Position numbers and translations under genes: made by a program
Notes under the pieces: model-generated
Seen by the model: only the letters and a program-made list of their open reading frames with translations
The model's database searches: none
What the model was told of the DNA's origin: nothing
Source of the DNA: Clostridiales bacterium
Lineage (GTDB): Bacteria > Bacillota > Clostridia > Oscillospirales > Acutalibacteraceae
Reading direction: 5' to 3'
Length of the DNA stretch: 22,356 nucleotides
Assembly: GCA_021202245.1 (NCBI GenBank)
Contig: JAJQDK010000077.1
Span: forward strand, 4,011 to 26,366
Shown here: positions 1 to 8,441 of the stretch, in pieces
Layout: each line of letters opens with the position of its first letter
Position numbering within the stretch: the stretch's first letter is position 1

Positions 1-159
1 TGAATAGGCATAGCCGTAAGCCTTATCATTAAATACCTTTTCAAGCTTTTCAGCTGAATCCTGAGAAAAAGCGTTGACTTGATAAATGGGTATAATCGTT
101 GAGCCGGTGGATTTCTCTCTGTCATAGCCACTATGCAGCAGCGCAGTATTAAACTTCAT
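1..159 (-). CDS. metY: O-acetylhomoserine sulfhydrylase-type PLP enzyme, N-terminal part (runs off the window)
   Basis: The first 53 codons are visible; the rest lies left of position 1. The protein starts MKFNTALLHSGYD and continues through STGSTIIPIYQVNAFSQDS and KAYGYAYS. This is the N-terminal signature of the Cys/Met-metabolism PLP family, and the PIYQVNAF block fits the O-acetylhomoserine aminocarboxypropyltransferase (MetY) branch best. MetY makes homocysteine from O-acetylhomoserine and sulfide in the cytoplasm. The ATG at 159 follows a GGTGAT-type ribosome binding site. It diverges from an Rrf2 repressor, and its promoter (205-233) overlaps a candidate operator, so control by that repressor is likely. 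A cystathionine gamma-synthase or methionine gamma-lyase cannot be excluded without the C-terminus. Confidence 0.82.
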   Translation of the reverse strand, partial: MKFNTALLHSGYDREKSTGSTIIPIYQVNAFSQDSAEKLEKVFNDKAYGYAYS

Positions 160-204
160 ATTATCACCGTCCATGCTTTTGCTTAAATTTTTCGTTACCC
201 GATA

Positions 205-233
205 ATTATATATCTCTTTTCTTACTAAGTCAA
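205..233 (-). promoter_or_regulatory. Promoter of metY with overlapping candidate operator
   Basis: On the minus strand, TTGACT (233-228) and TATAAT (210-205) are separated by exactly 17 bases, a near-consensus sigma-A promoter. The spacer begins in ACTTAGTAA (230-222), part of the small palindrome CTTACTAAG (221-229). The sequence ACTTAGTAA recurs just after the -10 box of the divergent rrf2 gene (377-385). A repressor bound here would cover the -35/-10 region. Confidence 0.8.
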
Positions 234-350
234 TAGGTTTTCTATATTTTGTTTATCTTATTGTTCATTTTTGTAATTTCCAAAATTTTTCAGAAGATAA
301 TTTTAGGCAAACCTACTTAGTTCCGATTTAGATATTTTTTTAATAAATAC

Positions 351-379
351 TTGCAAAATTTAAAATTTCGATTTATACT
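351..379 (+). promoter_or_regulatory. Promoter of the first rrf2 gene
   Basis: TTGCAA (351-356) and TATACT (374-379) are 17 bases apart. ACTTAGTAA (377-385) overlaps the -10 box and the expected start site, and another ACTTAGT lies at 315-321 upstream. The arrangement suggests autoregulation by the Rrf2 protein through the same site as in the metY promoter. The interval 160-424 contains no credible gene. Confidence 0.75.
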
Positions 380-424
380 TAGTAATAACATATGATTTAT
401 AAGTTTTTGATAAGGAGAGCGAAA

Positions 425-877
425 ATGAAAATTTCCAAGAAGGTTGAATGCGGCATTGTCGCAATTGTAGACATATCACTCCATTCCGTAAACGGCGAGT
501 CGGTAACAGTAGAAAGCATATCAAAACGCCGTAATATTTCAATAAAATACCTTGAACAAATTCTGCCTTCATTGCGCCAGGCGAATCTTATACAAAGCAC
601 GAAAGGCTGCCGAGGCGGATATGCAATATCAAGGCAAACCGATGAAATTACGCTTAAAGATATTATTAACGCCCTTGACATAACAATTTTAAACGACTGT
701 TATTTTGACAATAACGACAGCTGCACTGTCATTAACAACACCGTTTATGAGCTTTTTTGGAAGAAATCAATCGATAAAATGCAATCATACGCTGAAAATA
801 TTACGCTTGAAAAAATAGTGCAAAAATGCAGTGAGGCTATGGCGGAAAGCAATCAAAATTTTATGTACTACATATAA
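425..877 (+). CDS. Rrf2-family transcriptional regulator lacking the third cluster cysteine
   Basis: A 150-residue winged-helix repressor of the Rrf2 family. The recognition region is at about residues 26-50 (ESVTVESISKRRNISIKYLE), followed by the family wing motif GCRGGYAIS at 61-69 and an acidic dimerisation segment. The start is placed at the ATG at 425, because AAGGAG at 412-417 is ideally spaced and the protein then begins MKISKKVEC, as in the paralogue at 11474. An in-frame ATG at 392 is only just downstream of the promoter and has no ribosome binding site. Cys92 and Cys100 match cluster cysteines of the paralogue, but the third cysteine is replaced. It may therefore be a non-cluster, CymR-like sensor of cysteine or sulfur supply. 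It diverges from metY and probably represses it; the target is inferred. Confidence 0.9.
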   Translation: MKISKKVECGIVAIVDISLHSVNGESVTVESISKRRNISIKYLEQILPSLRQANLIQSTKGCRGGYAISRQTDEITLKDIINALDITILNDCYFDNNDSCTVINNTVYELFWKKSIDKMQSYAENITLEKIVQKCSEAMAESNQNFMYYI

Positions 878-932
878 CCGCATATATCCAGGCTATGCAG
901 ACAGCACATTTGAATATACAAACCGCAAACGT

Positions 933-981
933 CCTATTCCCATATGACTTAATTGTCAAGGAATAGGGCTTTGCTTTTTCT
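933..981 (+). terminator. Intrinsic terminator after rrf2
   Basis: CCTATTCC (933-940) pairs perfectly with GGAATAGG (960-967), with an inner TGAC/GTCA pairing in the loop. A T-rich tail follows (GCTTTGCTTTTTCTT). It ends the plus-strand rrf2 transcript. The same hairpin also lies just beyond the end of hemL on the opposite strand, but lacks a T tail in that direction. Confidence 0.75.
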
Positions 982-1019
982 TCGGCTTGTTATTCGTATG
1001 ACCTGATAACTACTGATTT

Positions 1020-2278
1020 TTATCTGAAATTTTTTATTACGTCTGCAGTGTATTTTATATCATCGTCGCTGTGTGCCTCTGATAAAAACATAGCTTCAAA
1101 CTGTGACGGTGCAATATTGATTCCGTTATCCTGCATATATCTAAAATACTCGGCATACTCGGCGGTATCAGAGGTTTTTGCGCTTTCATAATCTGTTACC
1201 TTCGTATCGGAAAAAACGCTGTTATCAGCGAACCTGCACGATTGACTTTTAATCCTGCGCATTTCATTGCGTTTTCTATATTCTCCGCCTTTTTGTCAAG
1301 CTTTTTATACAAGTCGGGTTCACTTTCAATAGCTTTCAGCGTAGCAAGTCCTGCCGAAACGGCTATTGGATTTCCCGAAAGAGTACCTGCCTGATATACA
1401 AAACCGAGCGGTGCAAGGCACTGCATAATATCTCTTTTTCCGCCGTACACGGCAAGCGGCATTCCTCCGCCTACAATCTTGCCGAGCGCAGTCAAATCGG
1501 GAGTTACTCCGTAAAGCTTTTGCGCTCCGCCTATGCTAAGGCGAAAACCCGTTATAACCTCGTCAAAAATCAAAAGCGCATTGTTCTTGTTTGTAATTTC
1601 ACGCAGGAATTTTAAAAAGCCGGCTTTCGGAGGAACCACACCCATATTTGCCGCACAAGGCTCGACTATCACGCAGGCTATATCACCGCTGTACTTATCA
1701 AACAGCTTTTTAACCGACGATTCATCGTTATATTTCGCAAGCAAGGTATTGTCTGTATAACCCTTAGGTACACCTGCACTGTCGGGAATTGAGTTTGTGA
1801 GAAGTCCCGACCCCGATTTTACGAGCAGACCGTCGGAATGTCCGTGATAACAACCTTCAAATTTTATGATTTTGTCACGGTGAGTGTATCCTCTGGCAAC
1901 ACGGACTGCACTCATAACTGCCTCTGTGCCTGAATTTACAAATCTTAAAAGCTCCATTGACGGCATATGTTTCTGTATTATCTCAGCAAGTATAATTTCA
2001 TTCTCGTGGCAAGTGCCGAAGGTCAAGCCCTTTTCACAGCTTCTGATTACCGCCTCTATAACCTCCGGACGATTATGTCCGAGAATATTCGGTCCCCACG
2101 AACAAACATAGTCAATGTACTCGTTTCCGTCAACGTCATAAATCTTATCTCCCGACGTCCTGTCAATAAACAATGGACTTTTGCCGACAGAATAACACGC
2201 ACGCACCGGACTGTTTACACCGCCCGGCATAAATTTCTGCGCTTTTTCGTACAATTTTCGGGATTTACTTGTATTCAC
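1020..2278 (-). CDS. hemL: Glutamate-1-semialdehyde 2,1-aminomutase, with one frameshift
   Basis: Converts glutamate-1-semialdehyde to 5-aminolevulinate with PLP, the second step of the C5 tetrapyrrole pathway. The sequence shows PGGVNSPVRAC near the N-terminus, NSGTEAVMSAVRVARG (115-130), the FDEVITGFR block (238-246) and the PLP lysine in ALGKIVGGGMP (Lys267). The start is GTG at 2278, because GGAGG lies 7 bases upstream; it overlaps the hemB stop as GTGA. A longer reading from a GTG at 2296 lacks a ribosome binding site. The frame breaks at a run of six A (plus strand 1211-1216): upstream ends ...ITAFFPIRR-stop, while the other frame continues FSDTKVTDYE... to residue ~419. One extra base there restores a full-length HemL. 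This is probably a sequencing or assembly error. It is the last gene of the sulfate-siroheme operon. Confidence 0.93.
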
Positions 2279-3243
2279 TTGTCTTCCTCCAGCCACTTTG
2301 CCGCATCTAATGCGTGATAGGTTATTATAATATCAGCACCTGCTCTTTTTACGGCAGTGAGATTTTCCATGACAATGCATTTTTCGTCAATCCAACCAAG
2401 CTGTGCCGCCGCCTTCACCATAGTATATTCTCCGCTGACATTGTAAGCAGCAATCGGCAAATCAAATCTGTCACGGGCCGCTTTAAGCACATCAAGATAC
2501 GCAAGGGCAGGCTTAACCATTACCATATCCGCTCCCTCGGAAATATCGTCTTCAATTTCTCTGAGAGCTTCACGCCCGTTTGCCCCGTCCATCTGATAGG
2601 ATCTTCTGTCACCAAAGCCGGGCGCAGAATCCGCCGCGTCACGGAACGGCGAATAATAAGCAGATGCAAATTTTGCACTGTACGAAAGTATCGGTGTATC
2701 AATAAATCCGTTCTCATCAAGTGCATTTCTTATAGCCGCAACTCTGCCGTCCATCATATCCGAAGGTGCAATTATGTCTGCACCCGATTTTGCAAGGCTT
2801 ACAGCCATTTTTGAAAGCAGAGGCAAGGTTTCATCATTTAAAATTTTATCCTCGCACACAACTCCGCAATGACCGTGAGAAGTGTATTCGCAAAGACACA
2901 CATCGGCAATTACAAGCAGATCCGGATAATTCAGCTTTATACGGCGTATCGCCTGTTGAGTAACTCCATTGTCATCGTATGCGGCGGTACCTAACTCGTC
3001 CTTATGTGCAGGAATTCCGAAAATCAAGAGTCCGGGAATTTGGCTTTCATCAATCTGTACGAGTATTTCATCGAGCATGTCAACAGAATATTGATACACG
3101 CCGGGCATTGAGTCAACAGGATTTTTTATGTTTTTCCCCTCAGCAACAAAAACGGGGTATATCAAATCGCTTTTGTTAAGCTGAGTTTCACGCACAAGTC
3201 TGCGAATCTGCTTATTTTTTCTCAGACGTCTGAATCTGTTCAT
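2275..3243 (-). CDS. hemB: Porphobilinogen synthase (delta-aminolevulinate dehydratase)
   Basis: Condenses two 5-aminolevulinate molecules to porphobilinogen in the cytoplasm. It has 322 residues, the normal length. The zinc-site motif is intact: Cys116, Cys118 and Cys126 in CLCEYTSHGHCG, so this is a zinc-dependent type rather than the Asp-rich type. The two Schiff-base lysines are visible: Lys191 in SYSAKFAS and Lys244 in VMVKPALAYLD. GGGAGG stands six bases before the ATG. The start lies 32 bases inside the end of cobA/hemD, and the stop overlaps the hemL start, so translation is probably coupled along the operon. Confidence 0.97.
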   Translation of the reverse strand: MNRFRRLRKNKQIRRLVRETQLNKSDLIYPVFVAEGKNIKNPVDSMPGVYQYSVDMLDEILVQIDESQIPGLLIFGIPAHKDELGTAAYDDNGVTQQAIRRIKLNYPDLLVIADVCLCEYTSHGHCGVVCEDKILNDETLPLLSKMAVSLAKSGADIIAPSDMMDGRVAAIRNALDENGFIDTPILSYSAKFASAYYSPFRDAADSAPGFGDRRSYQMDGANGREALREIEDDISEGADMVMVKPALAYLDVLKAARDRFDLPIAAYNVSGEYTMVKAAAQLGWIDEKCIVMENLTAVKRAGADIIITYHALDAAKWLEEDK

Positions 3244-4720
3244 TTTTTACCTCCCGTAGTATTGTATCTATTATTCCCGATACATTCTGTGTTTTGGCAA
3301 TTAAAAGATTGTTTACACCGTACCTTTTCAAAGTTTCTGCCGTAGAGTTTCCGATACACACAAGCTTTGTTTCGGAAGAAATTTTGCAGCCGCTTTCAAA
3401 AAAGGCATTAACTCCCGATGAGCTTGCAAAGGTCAGAAAATCGGTTGTTATTTCTGTATTATCGGTTTTCTTTCCGTTGCTTTTTACGTCATAAATTTTT
3501 ATATCGTCATATATCTTTTTTGCCTTGTCTAAATTTTCTGTCAGCAGAGATGAACCTTGTTCGGCACGCAAAATCAGTATTTTTTCATTATTCGGCACCT
3601 TATTTACTATCTCTCTCGATAGTGCCTCGGCGATATATACATCGGGGATAATGTCCGCAATAATGCCGTGGCTTTTAAGTGCTTCCGCCGTACCGCTGCC
3701 GATTATCGCAAATTTAACATTGTAAAGACTTCTTATATCAATATTGAGATATAACAGTCTTTCAAAAAATATTTCAGCGCCGTTAATACTTGTAAGCGCA
3801 ATTACTCCGTAAGCACCGATATTCAAAAGTGCATTGTCAAAGTCTTGATTTTCAGCGTATTCAATAACGTCAAGATGATTCATATTTTCCGTCTTTGCGC
3901 CGAGATTTTCAAACTGTACCGACAGCTTTTTTACAAGGTTTATTGTGCCCGTAACAGTAACCGTTATATTATTCAGCGGCAGCTTAATTGTCGGCAAAAA
4001 GTCAAATGCCGCTGCATCACCGATAACTGTAGTTGCCGGTGATTTTATCTCTGCCTTTTCGGCATTATCGGCAATATTTTTCAGCTTTCCTTTTACAATT
4101 TTTTGGCTTGCGCTTGCACCGTTTGAAATTACCGCAGACGGAGTATTTTTATCCTTGCCGCAGGAAATCAATGCTTGAGAAATTCGCTTTAAATTCTTTA
4201 AACCCATTAAAAACACAAGGGTACCGCTGAGAGCCGCATATTTGTTCATATCATCCGGAAGCAAATCCTCGGAGGTATGACCTGTAATTATATGAACGCT
4301 TCGGCTTATTTCACGGTGAGTAGCGGGGATTCCCGCAAGCTCGGGAACAGCAATTGATGATGAAATTCCGGGTACGATGCTGTATTCTATTCCGTTTGCC
4401 TGTAGGGAGAGTATTTCCTCACCGCCCCTGCCGAAAACAAAGGGGTCACCACCCTTAAGCCGCACGATGGTTTTGCCCTCAGAGGCCTTTCGCACAAGAA
4501 GATTATTTATATTTTCCTGCTTTTCGCTATGATTTCCTGCGCGCTTGCCGACACAGATTTTCTCGGCACTTGGCGGGACAAAATCAAGCAGCCGATTGTC
4601 TGTCAGGCTGTCATAAACAACAACTTCGCATTTTTCAAGCAGAGCCATCCCTCTGAGAGTTATCAAATCGTAATCTCCGCATCCTGCTCCGACAAGGAAT
4701 ACCTTACCTTTTCTACTCAT
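3212..4720 (-). CDS. cobA-hemD: Fused uroporphyrinogen-III C-methyltransferase / uroporphyrinogen-III synthase
   Basis: A 502-residue fusion. Residues 1 to about 240 are the SAM-dependent methyltransferase (SUMT): the N-terminal VFLVGAGCGDYDLITLRG loop, then IVRLKGGDPFVFGRGGEE, then VPGISSSIAVPELAGIPATHR. Residues from about 250 to the end are a HemD-type synthase, much less conserved, with TSINGAEIFF and FASSSGVNAFF blocks. Together they close hydroxymethylbilane to uroporphyrinogen III and methylate it at C2 and C7 to precorrin-2. The fusion is common in Clostridia. The start ATG overlaps the hemC stop by four bases (ATGA). Placing SUMT and HemD in one chain next to the precorrin-2 dehydrogenase commits the pathway to siroheme (or cobalamin), not protoheme. 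Confidence 0.95.
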   Translation of the reverse strand: MSRKGKVFLVGAGCGDYDLITLRGMALLEKCEVVVYDSLTDNRLLDFVPPSAEKICVGKRAGNHSEKQENINNLLVRKASEGKTIVRLKGGDPFVFGRGGEEILSLQANGIEYSIVPGISSSIAVPELAGIPATHREISRSVHIITGHTSEDLLPDDMNKYAALSGTLVFLMGLKNLKRISQALISCGKDKNTPSAVISNGASASQKIVKGKLKNIADNAEKAEIKSPATTVIGDAAAFDFLPTIKLPLNNITVTVTGTINLVKKLSVQFENLGAKTENMNHLDVIEYAENQDFDNALLNIGAYGVIALTSINGAEIFFERLLYLNIDIRSLYNVKFAIIGSGTAEALKSHGIIADIIPDVYIAEALSREIVNKVPNNEKILILRAEQGSSLLTENLDKAKKIYDDIKIYDVKSNGKKTDNTEITTDFLTFASSSGVNAFFESGCKISSETKLVCIGNSTAETLKRYGVNNLLIAKTQNVSGIIDTILREVKNEQIQTSEKK

Positions 4721-5580
4721 AGCTTTGAAATCAGCTCCTCTGCAAGGCGAAAACGGTTGACAATTTCCGCCGTTCCCGATATTTTTCTGTCCGAACTGTT
4801 TGAAACGGTCAATTCAATTATGCCGTCAGCAGCTTTAGAATATGCCCCCACTGGCATTGAACAATTGGTGTTAAGCAAGCGGAGAACGCTTTGCTCCGTT
4901 TCAAATGAGTGGAAGGTATCAATATCGTTTATCTCTTTAACAATCGGCGTAACAAAGTCGTTTTTTCGGCTTTCAATCGCAATAATACCCTGACAGGGCG
5001 ATGGGAGAAAGTCATTGTAATCAAACGCAGTTACGTTATACTCGTCACTTTCATAAACACCTAACCTTTTCAGCCCTGCCGCTGCCAATATTATCGCATC
5101 ATATTCACCGTTCTTAAGCTTTTTCAGTCGTGTATCAACATTACCTCTTATATCTTTAACCTTTACATTCGGATAGAGATTTTTCATATTTTGAGCTCGG
5201 CGGACACTGCTTGTTCCGACAGTAAAAAACGAGGTGTTGTTTATTTCTGTGTTCGGAAGCGTTACGAGAGCGTCACGATAATCGCCGCGTTTTAAAACAC
5301 CTGAAATTTCAGCTCCGCTTTCAAGACTTACAGGTAAATCCTTAGCGCTGTGAACAGCTATATCTATCATTTTATTTAAAACGGCATATTCAATTTCAGC
5401 GACAAAAATTCCTTTGCCGCCGATTTGAGTAAGCGGCTTATCAAGGACAACATCTCCCTCCGTAACAATAGGGATAACCTCTGTTTCTATATCGCTGAAT
5501 TTTTTATGCAATTCCTCTACAACCAGATTTGTCTGTGCCATTGCGAGCTTGCTTCTTCTTGTACCGATTTTAATTTTCAC
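4717..5580 (-). CDS. hemC: Hydroxymethylbilane synthase (porphobilinogen deaminase)
   Basis: Polymerises four porphobilinogens into hydroxymethylbilane. The GTG at 5580 is preferred as start: GGAGG lies five bases upstream and the product then begins with the family-typical KIKIGTRRSKLAMAQ. An ATG at 5598 is in frame but has no ribosome binding site. Counting from that ATG, the catalytic Asp is in HSAKDLP (Asp87; 81 from GTG) and the cysteine that carries the dipyrromethane cofactor is in NTNCSMPVGAY (Cys246; 240 from GTG). The usual GGCQxPxG context is altered to TNCSMPVG, but the cysteine itself is kept. The start lies inside the end of sirC and the stop overlaps the cobA/hemD start. Confidence 0.95.
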   Translation of the reverse strand: MKIKIGTRRSKLAMAQTNLVVEELHKKFSDIETEVIPIVTEGDVVLDKPLTQIGGKGIFVAEIEYAVLNKMIDIAVHSAKDLPVSLESGAEISGVLKRGDYRDALVTLPNTEINNTSFFTVGTSSVRRAQNMKNLYPNVKVKDIRGNVDTRLKKLKNGEYDAIILAAAGLKRLGVYESDEYNVTAFDYNDFLPSPCQGIIAIESRKNDFVTPIVKEINDIDTFHSFETEQSVLRLLNTNCSMPVGAYSKAADGIIELTVSNSSDRKISGTAEIVNRFRLAEELISKL

Positions 5581-6196
5581 TGCTGCCTCCGACTTCATTT
5601 TCTATAATATTAAAAATCCGTTCATCATCGGGACATTTGTCCGAGCTAATGCACAGATTCAAAATTTCTTCATTAACTTTTTTACGCAAATACCCCGATT
5701 TTATGCACTCCTTAATTATCGGACGAAATCGGCTTAAAACATCTATTGCCTCGAGATTTATTTCTTCAAATATCTTTTCAATTTTTTTGCGTAAATATTT
5801 TGCGTACAGCGGACTTTGCCCTGAGGTGGAAATACCCACGGCAACATCGCCTTTTTTTACGATTGCAGGAAAAATAAAGCCGCATTTTGATTTGTCATCC
5901 ACCGTATTGACCAAAATATTTTGCGATGTGCACAGTTCAAAAATATGTGCGTTCAGTTTTTCATCGTCGGAGGCGGATATTACCGCAACCGCCCCGTTAA
6001 TGTCACTGTCATCAAATTTTCTGCATTTGATTTCTACGTCATATTTTTTTATTTCATCGCAGATATCGGGCGCAATAACAGTAACCTTCGGATTAAACAA
6101 AATTATTTTTTCAAGCTTTTGCAAAGCAATTCTTCCGCCACCGACAATAACGCAATTTTTGTCTTTAATGTCAATAAAAAAGGGAAAGTACCCCAT
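5570..6196 (-). CDS. sirC: Precorrin-2 dehydrogenase / sirohydrochlorin ferrochelatase (CysG N-terminal/Met8 type)
   Basis: Oxidises precorrin-2 to sirohydrochlorin with NAD and, in bifunctional members, inserts iron to give siroheme. The product has 208 residues from ATG 6196, beginning MGYFPFFIDIKDKNC, with the NAD-binding VIVGGGRIALQK loop near residue 17. SASDDEKLNAHI, FIFPAIVKKGDVAVGISTSGQSPLYAKYLRKKIE follow in order, as in Met8 and CysG. The longer reading from 6217 would overlap hemA and add an atypical MHRAGVI. The ATG sits two bases after the hemA stop. I cannot tell from sequence alone whether the chelatase activity is present; no separate SirB is visible in the window. Confidence 0.9.
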   Translation of the reverse strand: MGYFPFFIDIKDKNCVIVGGGRIALQKLEKIILFNPKVTVIAPDICDEIKKYDVEIKCRKFDDSDINGAVAVISASDDEKLNAHIFELCTSQNILVNTVDDKSKCGFIFPAIVKKGDVAVGISTSGQSPLYAKYLRKKIEKIFEEINLEAIDVLSRFRPIIKECIKSGYLRKKVNEEILNLCISSDKCPDDERIFNIIENEVGGSSEN

Positions 6197-6198
6197 AA

Positions 6199-7341
6199 TC
6201 ACACCTGCCCTGTGCAACCCTTTAATACGTCAAGGACTGCGGAAAATTGCTCTGCACTGATTTGTGCTTTCAGCTTATATAAAATCGTTTCAACAGAAAC
6301 ACTTGAAAGATAATCCTTCACATTCTCAAGATAAGGCAGAAATTTGCGGAATAACAAGTCTTTTTTCAACACGTCAACCTCAGCTGCAATTATATTTTTA
6401 GCCGATTCAACACTTTCAATCTTCAGTAAATTGTTTTCCTTTGCAAGCTGCTCAAAATAATCTATATCAATCAATCTTGCATCTTTTATCTCCGTAATGC
6501 ACTTGTCAATATCCGGAGGGACGGCAAGGTCTATATAAAGCCGTTTTTTATTTCTCTTAATATTCTTCTTAAAATCATACAACGTAATTGTATAATGCGG
6601 ACTGCTTGTAGCGCTGATAACACAGTCCGCATTATCTATATATTCGTAACGCCGGGCATAATCGACCGTCTTAATTTGTGAATTGTTTTTCAAAAAATCA
6701 AATTCGGAGTTGTGCTGTCTTGAGGCGGCAATCACATTAAGATTTTTGTGTGAAAGTAAATTTTTCAGCACGGTTGAGCCGATTTTGCCGGTTGCACCGA
6801 TAATAAATATATTCGCATTTTTTCCGAGCCTTACCGCTTCGTTAGCCGCAAGGGTTGCAACAGAAATAGAGGTTTTTGAAAGCATTGTCTGCGTTTTGAT
6901 TTTCTTTGCACAGGCAAAGGCGGATTGAAAAATCATATTTAATTCATAATCCGCTGCACCGAGTTCTTTTGAAAGGGCATATGCACTTTTCGCTTGACCG
7001 AGAATTTCATCTTCACCGATTACCATTGAATCTATTCCGCATGTGACCTTAAACAGATGATAAATTGCATTTTCACCGTTAAAGCTCATCAAATACGGCA
7101 TAAGTCTCTCAATATCGGTTTTTCCGTACTTTGCAAATATGTTTTGTGCAATCGGATATGAATTTTCATTTCCGCAATAATATAATTCTGTCCTATTGCA
7201 GGTGCACAATAAAATGCACTGAGAAATATCGCTGCTGTTCATAAGTTCAGACAATATTATGCGTTGAACTTCAGGTGTAAACGCAAAGCGTTTGCGAAAT
7301 TCTGCACCTGCCCTTTTATAGCTTATACTTATACAAAACAT
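6199..7341 (-). CDS. hemA: Glutamyl-tRNA reductase
   Basis: Reduces glutamyl-tRNA(Glu) to glutamate-1-semialdehyde with NADPH, the committed step of tetrapyrrole synthesis by the C5 route. It has 380 residues. The catalytic cysteine is Cys48 in LLCTCNRTELY, followed by the substrate-pocket block GIDSMVIGEDEILGQAK and the nucleotide-binding FIIGATGKIGSTVLKNL. The C-terminal dimerisation helix is present but somewhat short. GAGGG is about ten bases upstream of the ATG. Only 41 bases separate it from cysA and no terminator is seen there, so it is probably read from the sbp promoter. Confidence 0.96.
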   Translation of the reverse strand: MFCISISYKRAGAEFRKRFAFTPEVQRIILSELMNSSDISQCILLCTCNRTELYYCGNENSYPIAQNIFAKYGKTDIERLMPYLMSFNGENAIYHLFKVTCGIDSMVIGEDEILGQAKSAYALSKELGAADYELNMIFQSAFACAKKIKTQTMLSKTSISVATLAANEAVRLGKNANIFIIGATGKIGSTVLKNLLSHKNLNVIAASRQHNSEFDFLKNNSQIKTVDYARRYEYIDNADCVISATSSPHYTITLYDFKKNIKRNKKRLYIDLAVPPDIDKCITEIKDARLIDIDYFEQLAKENNLLKIESVESAKNIIAAEVDVLKKDLLFRKFLPYLENVKDYLSSVSVETILYKLKAQISAEQFSAVLDVLKGCTGQV

Positions 7342-7382
7342 ATACGGTAAACCCTCGCTTTGTCGTATGTGAAACAGAAAAA

Positions 7383-8441
7383 TCAGATAACTACCGAGTT
7401 TTCTTGCAGCGCCTTATTTTCAAGCAAATATACCTTGTCACCTGAAGTTGCAAAAAGCTTGTAAATAAACACATTTACCTTTTCTCCAACCTCTATTTTA
7501 TCCTCTTCAAGCTTGCGTTTTGCCGTGAGCACAACTCCGTTTGCCCTGATTTTTAATTCAATGGAATCTCCTCTGAAGGAAACCTTTTCAACGATTCCCT
7601 CCGTTGCAGAGGACTTGTAAATTACATCCTCGCCCATTTTTGTTATCCTGATAAATTCCGGGCGAACAAATGTATTATCTACATTATCAATTTTTTCAAA
7701 GGTACGGAATTTTTGATAATCGGCGAGCACCGAGGGCTGACCGAAGAATGAAGCGGTAAACGACGTCTGCGGATTTTGATAAACCTCAAGCGGAGTACCT
7801 TTTTGCTCAATCCTGCCGTTATTGGTTATGATTATTTCATCAGCAACCTCGATTGCCTCATCCTGATCATGAGTAACAAAAATACTTGTCACTCCGAGCT
7901 TTTCTATCATATCTTTAAGCCAGCTTCTCAGCTCCTGCCTTACCTTTGCGTCAATAGCTGCAAAAGGCTCATCAAGCAAAAGGAGGTTGGGATTCGGAGC
8001 AAGCGCTCTTGCAAACGCAGCCCTTTGTCTTTGTCCGCCCGAAAGCTGACTCGGGTAGCGTTTTTCAAGTCCTTCCAATCCTATCAGCGATACAAGCTCT
8101 CTTACTCTTTTATCAATGTCCTTTTTGCCGACTTTTTGCGCGGTAAGTCCGAAAGCGATATTATCATAAACCGTCATATAGCGAAACAGCGCATAGTTTT
8201 GAAATACAAACCCTATGCCGCGCTTGCTTGCAGGTACATTATTCACAAGCTTTCCGTCAATAATTATTTCTCCGCTGTCGGGAGATTCAAGTCCTGCTAT
8301 CATTCTCAGAATTGTTGTCTTTCCGCTTCCGCTGGGGCCTAAAAGTCCTATAAGCTTTCCTTTTTCAATGCCAAAGCTCACATTGTCGGACGCTTTAAAG
8401 CTGCCAAAACTTTTATTTATATTTTTTAGTTCAACATACAT
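7383..8441 (-). CDS. cysA: Sulfate/thiosulfate ABC transporter ATP-binding protein
   Basis: The ATPase of the sulfate importer, 352 residues, on the cytoplasmic face. Walker A is GPSGSGKT (35-42), the Q-loop Gln is at 81, the signature LSGGQRQR is at 133-140, Walker B is LLLLDEP (153-159) and the switch His is in VTHD (191). AKVRQELRSWLKDM after Walker B is typical of CysA. The D-loop region reads FAAID instead of the usual FGALD, a mild variation. The C-terminal part from about residue 235 forms the OB/TOBE-like regulatory domain. The ATG directly follows the cysW stop (TAAATG), so the two are translationally coupled. Confidence 0.95.
   Translation of the reverse strand: MYVELKNINKSFGSFKASDNVSFGIEKGKLIGLLGPSGSGKTTILRMIAGLESPDSGEIIIDGKLVNNVPASKRGIGFVFQNYALFRYMTVYDNIAFGLTAQKVGKKDIDKRVRELVSLIGLEGLEKRYPSQLSGGQRQRAAFARALAPNPNLLLLDEPFAAIDAKVRQELRSWLKDMIEKLGVTSIFVTHDQDEAIEVADEIIITNNGRIEQKGTPLEVYQNPQTSFTASFFGQPSVLADYQKFRTFEKIDNVDNTFVRPEFIRITKMGEDVIYKSSATEGIVEKVSFRGDSIELKIRANGVVLTAKRKLEEDKIEVGEKVNVFIYKLFATSGDKVYLLENKALQENSVVI

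Noticed and set aside
878..1019. Intrinsic terminator for hemL on the minus strand
   Set aside because: The hairpin at 933-967 is followed on the minus strand by ACGTTTGCGG, with no T run; it fits the plus strand better.
1196..1262. Programmed ribosomal frameshifting in hemL
   Set aside because: No stimulatory structure or known precedent for hemL; four other genes show the same type of run-length break, so a common technical cause is simpler.
1967..2814. Plus-strand frames of 116 and 166 codons
   Set aside because: Antisense shadows of hemL and hemB, with no start signals and no protein-family resemblance.
5637..6260. 207-codon plus-strand frame
   Set aside because: It lies wholly opposite sirC and the end of hemA, whose products are clearly recognised; low-complexity composition and no ribosome binding site.
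7776..8342. 188-codon plus-strand frame
   Set aside because: Antisense to the conserved core of cysA; its codons mirror the Walker and signature motifs.
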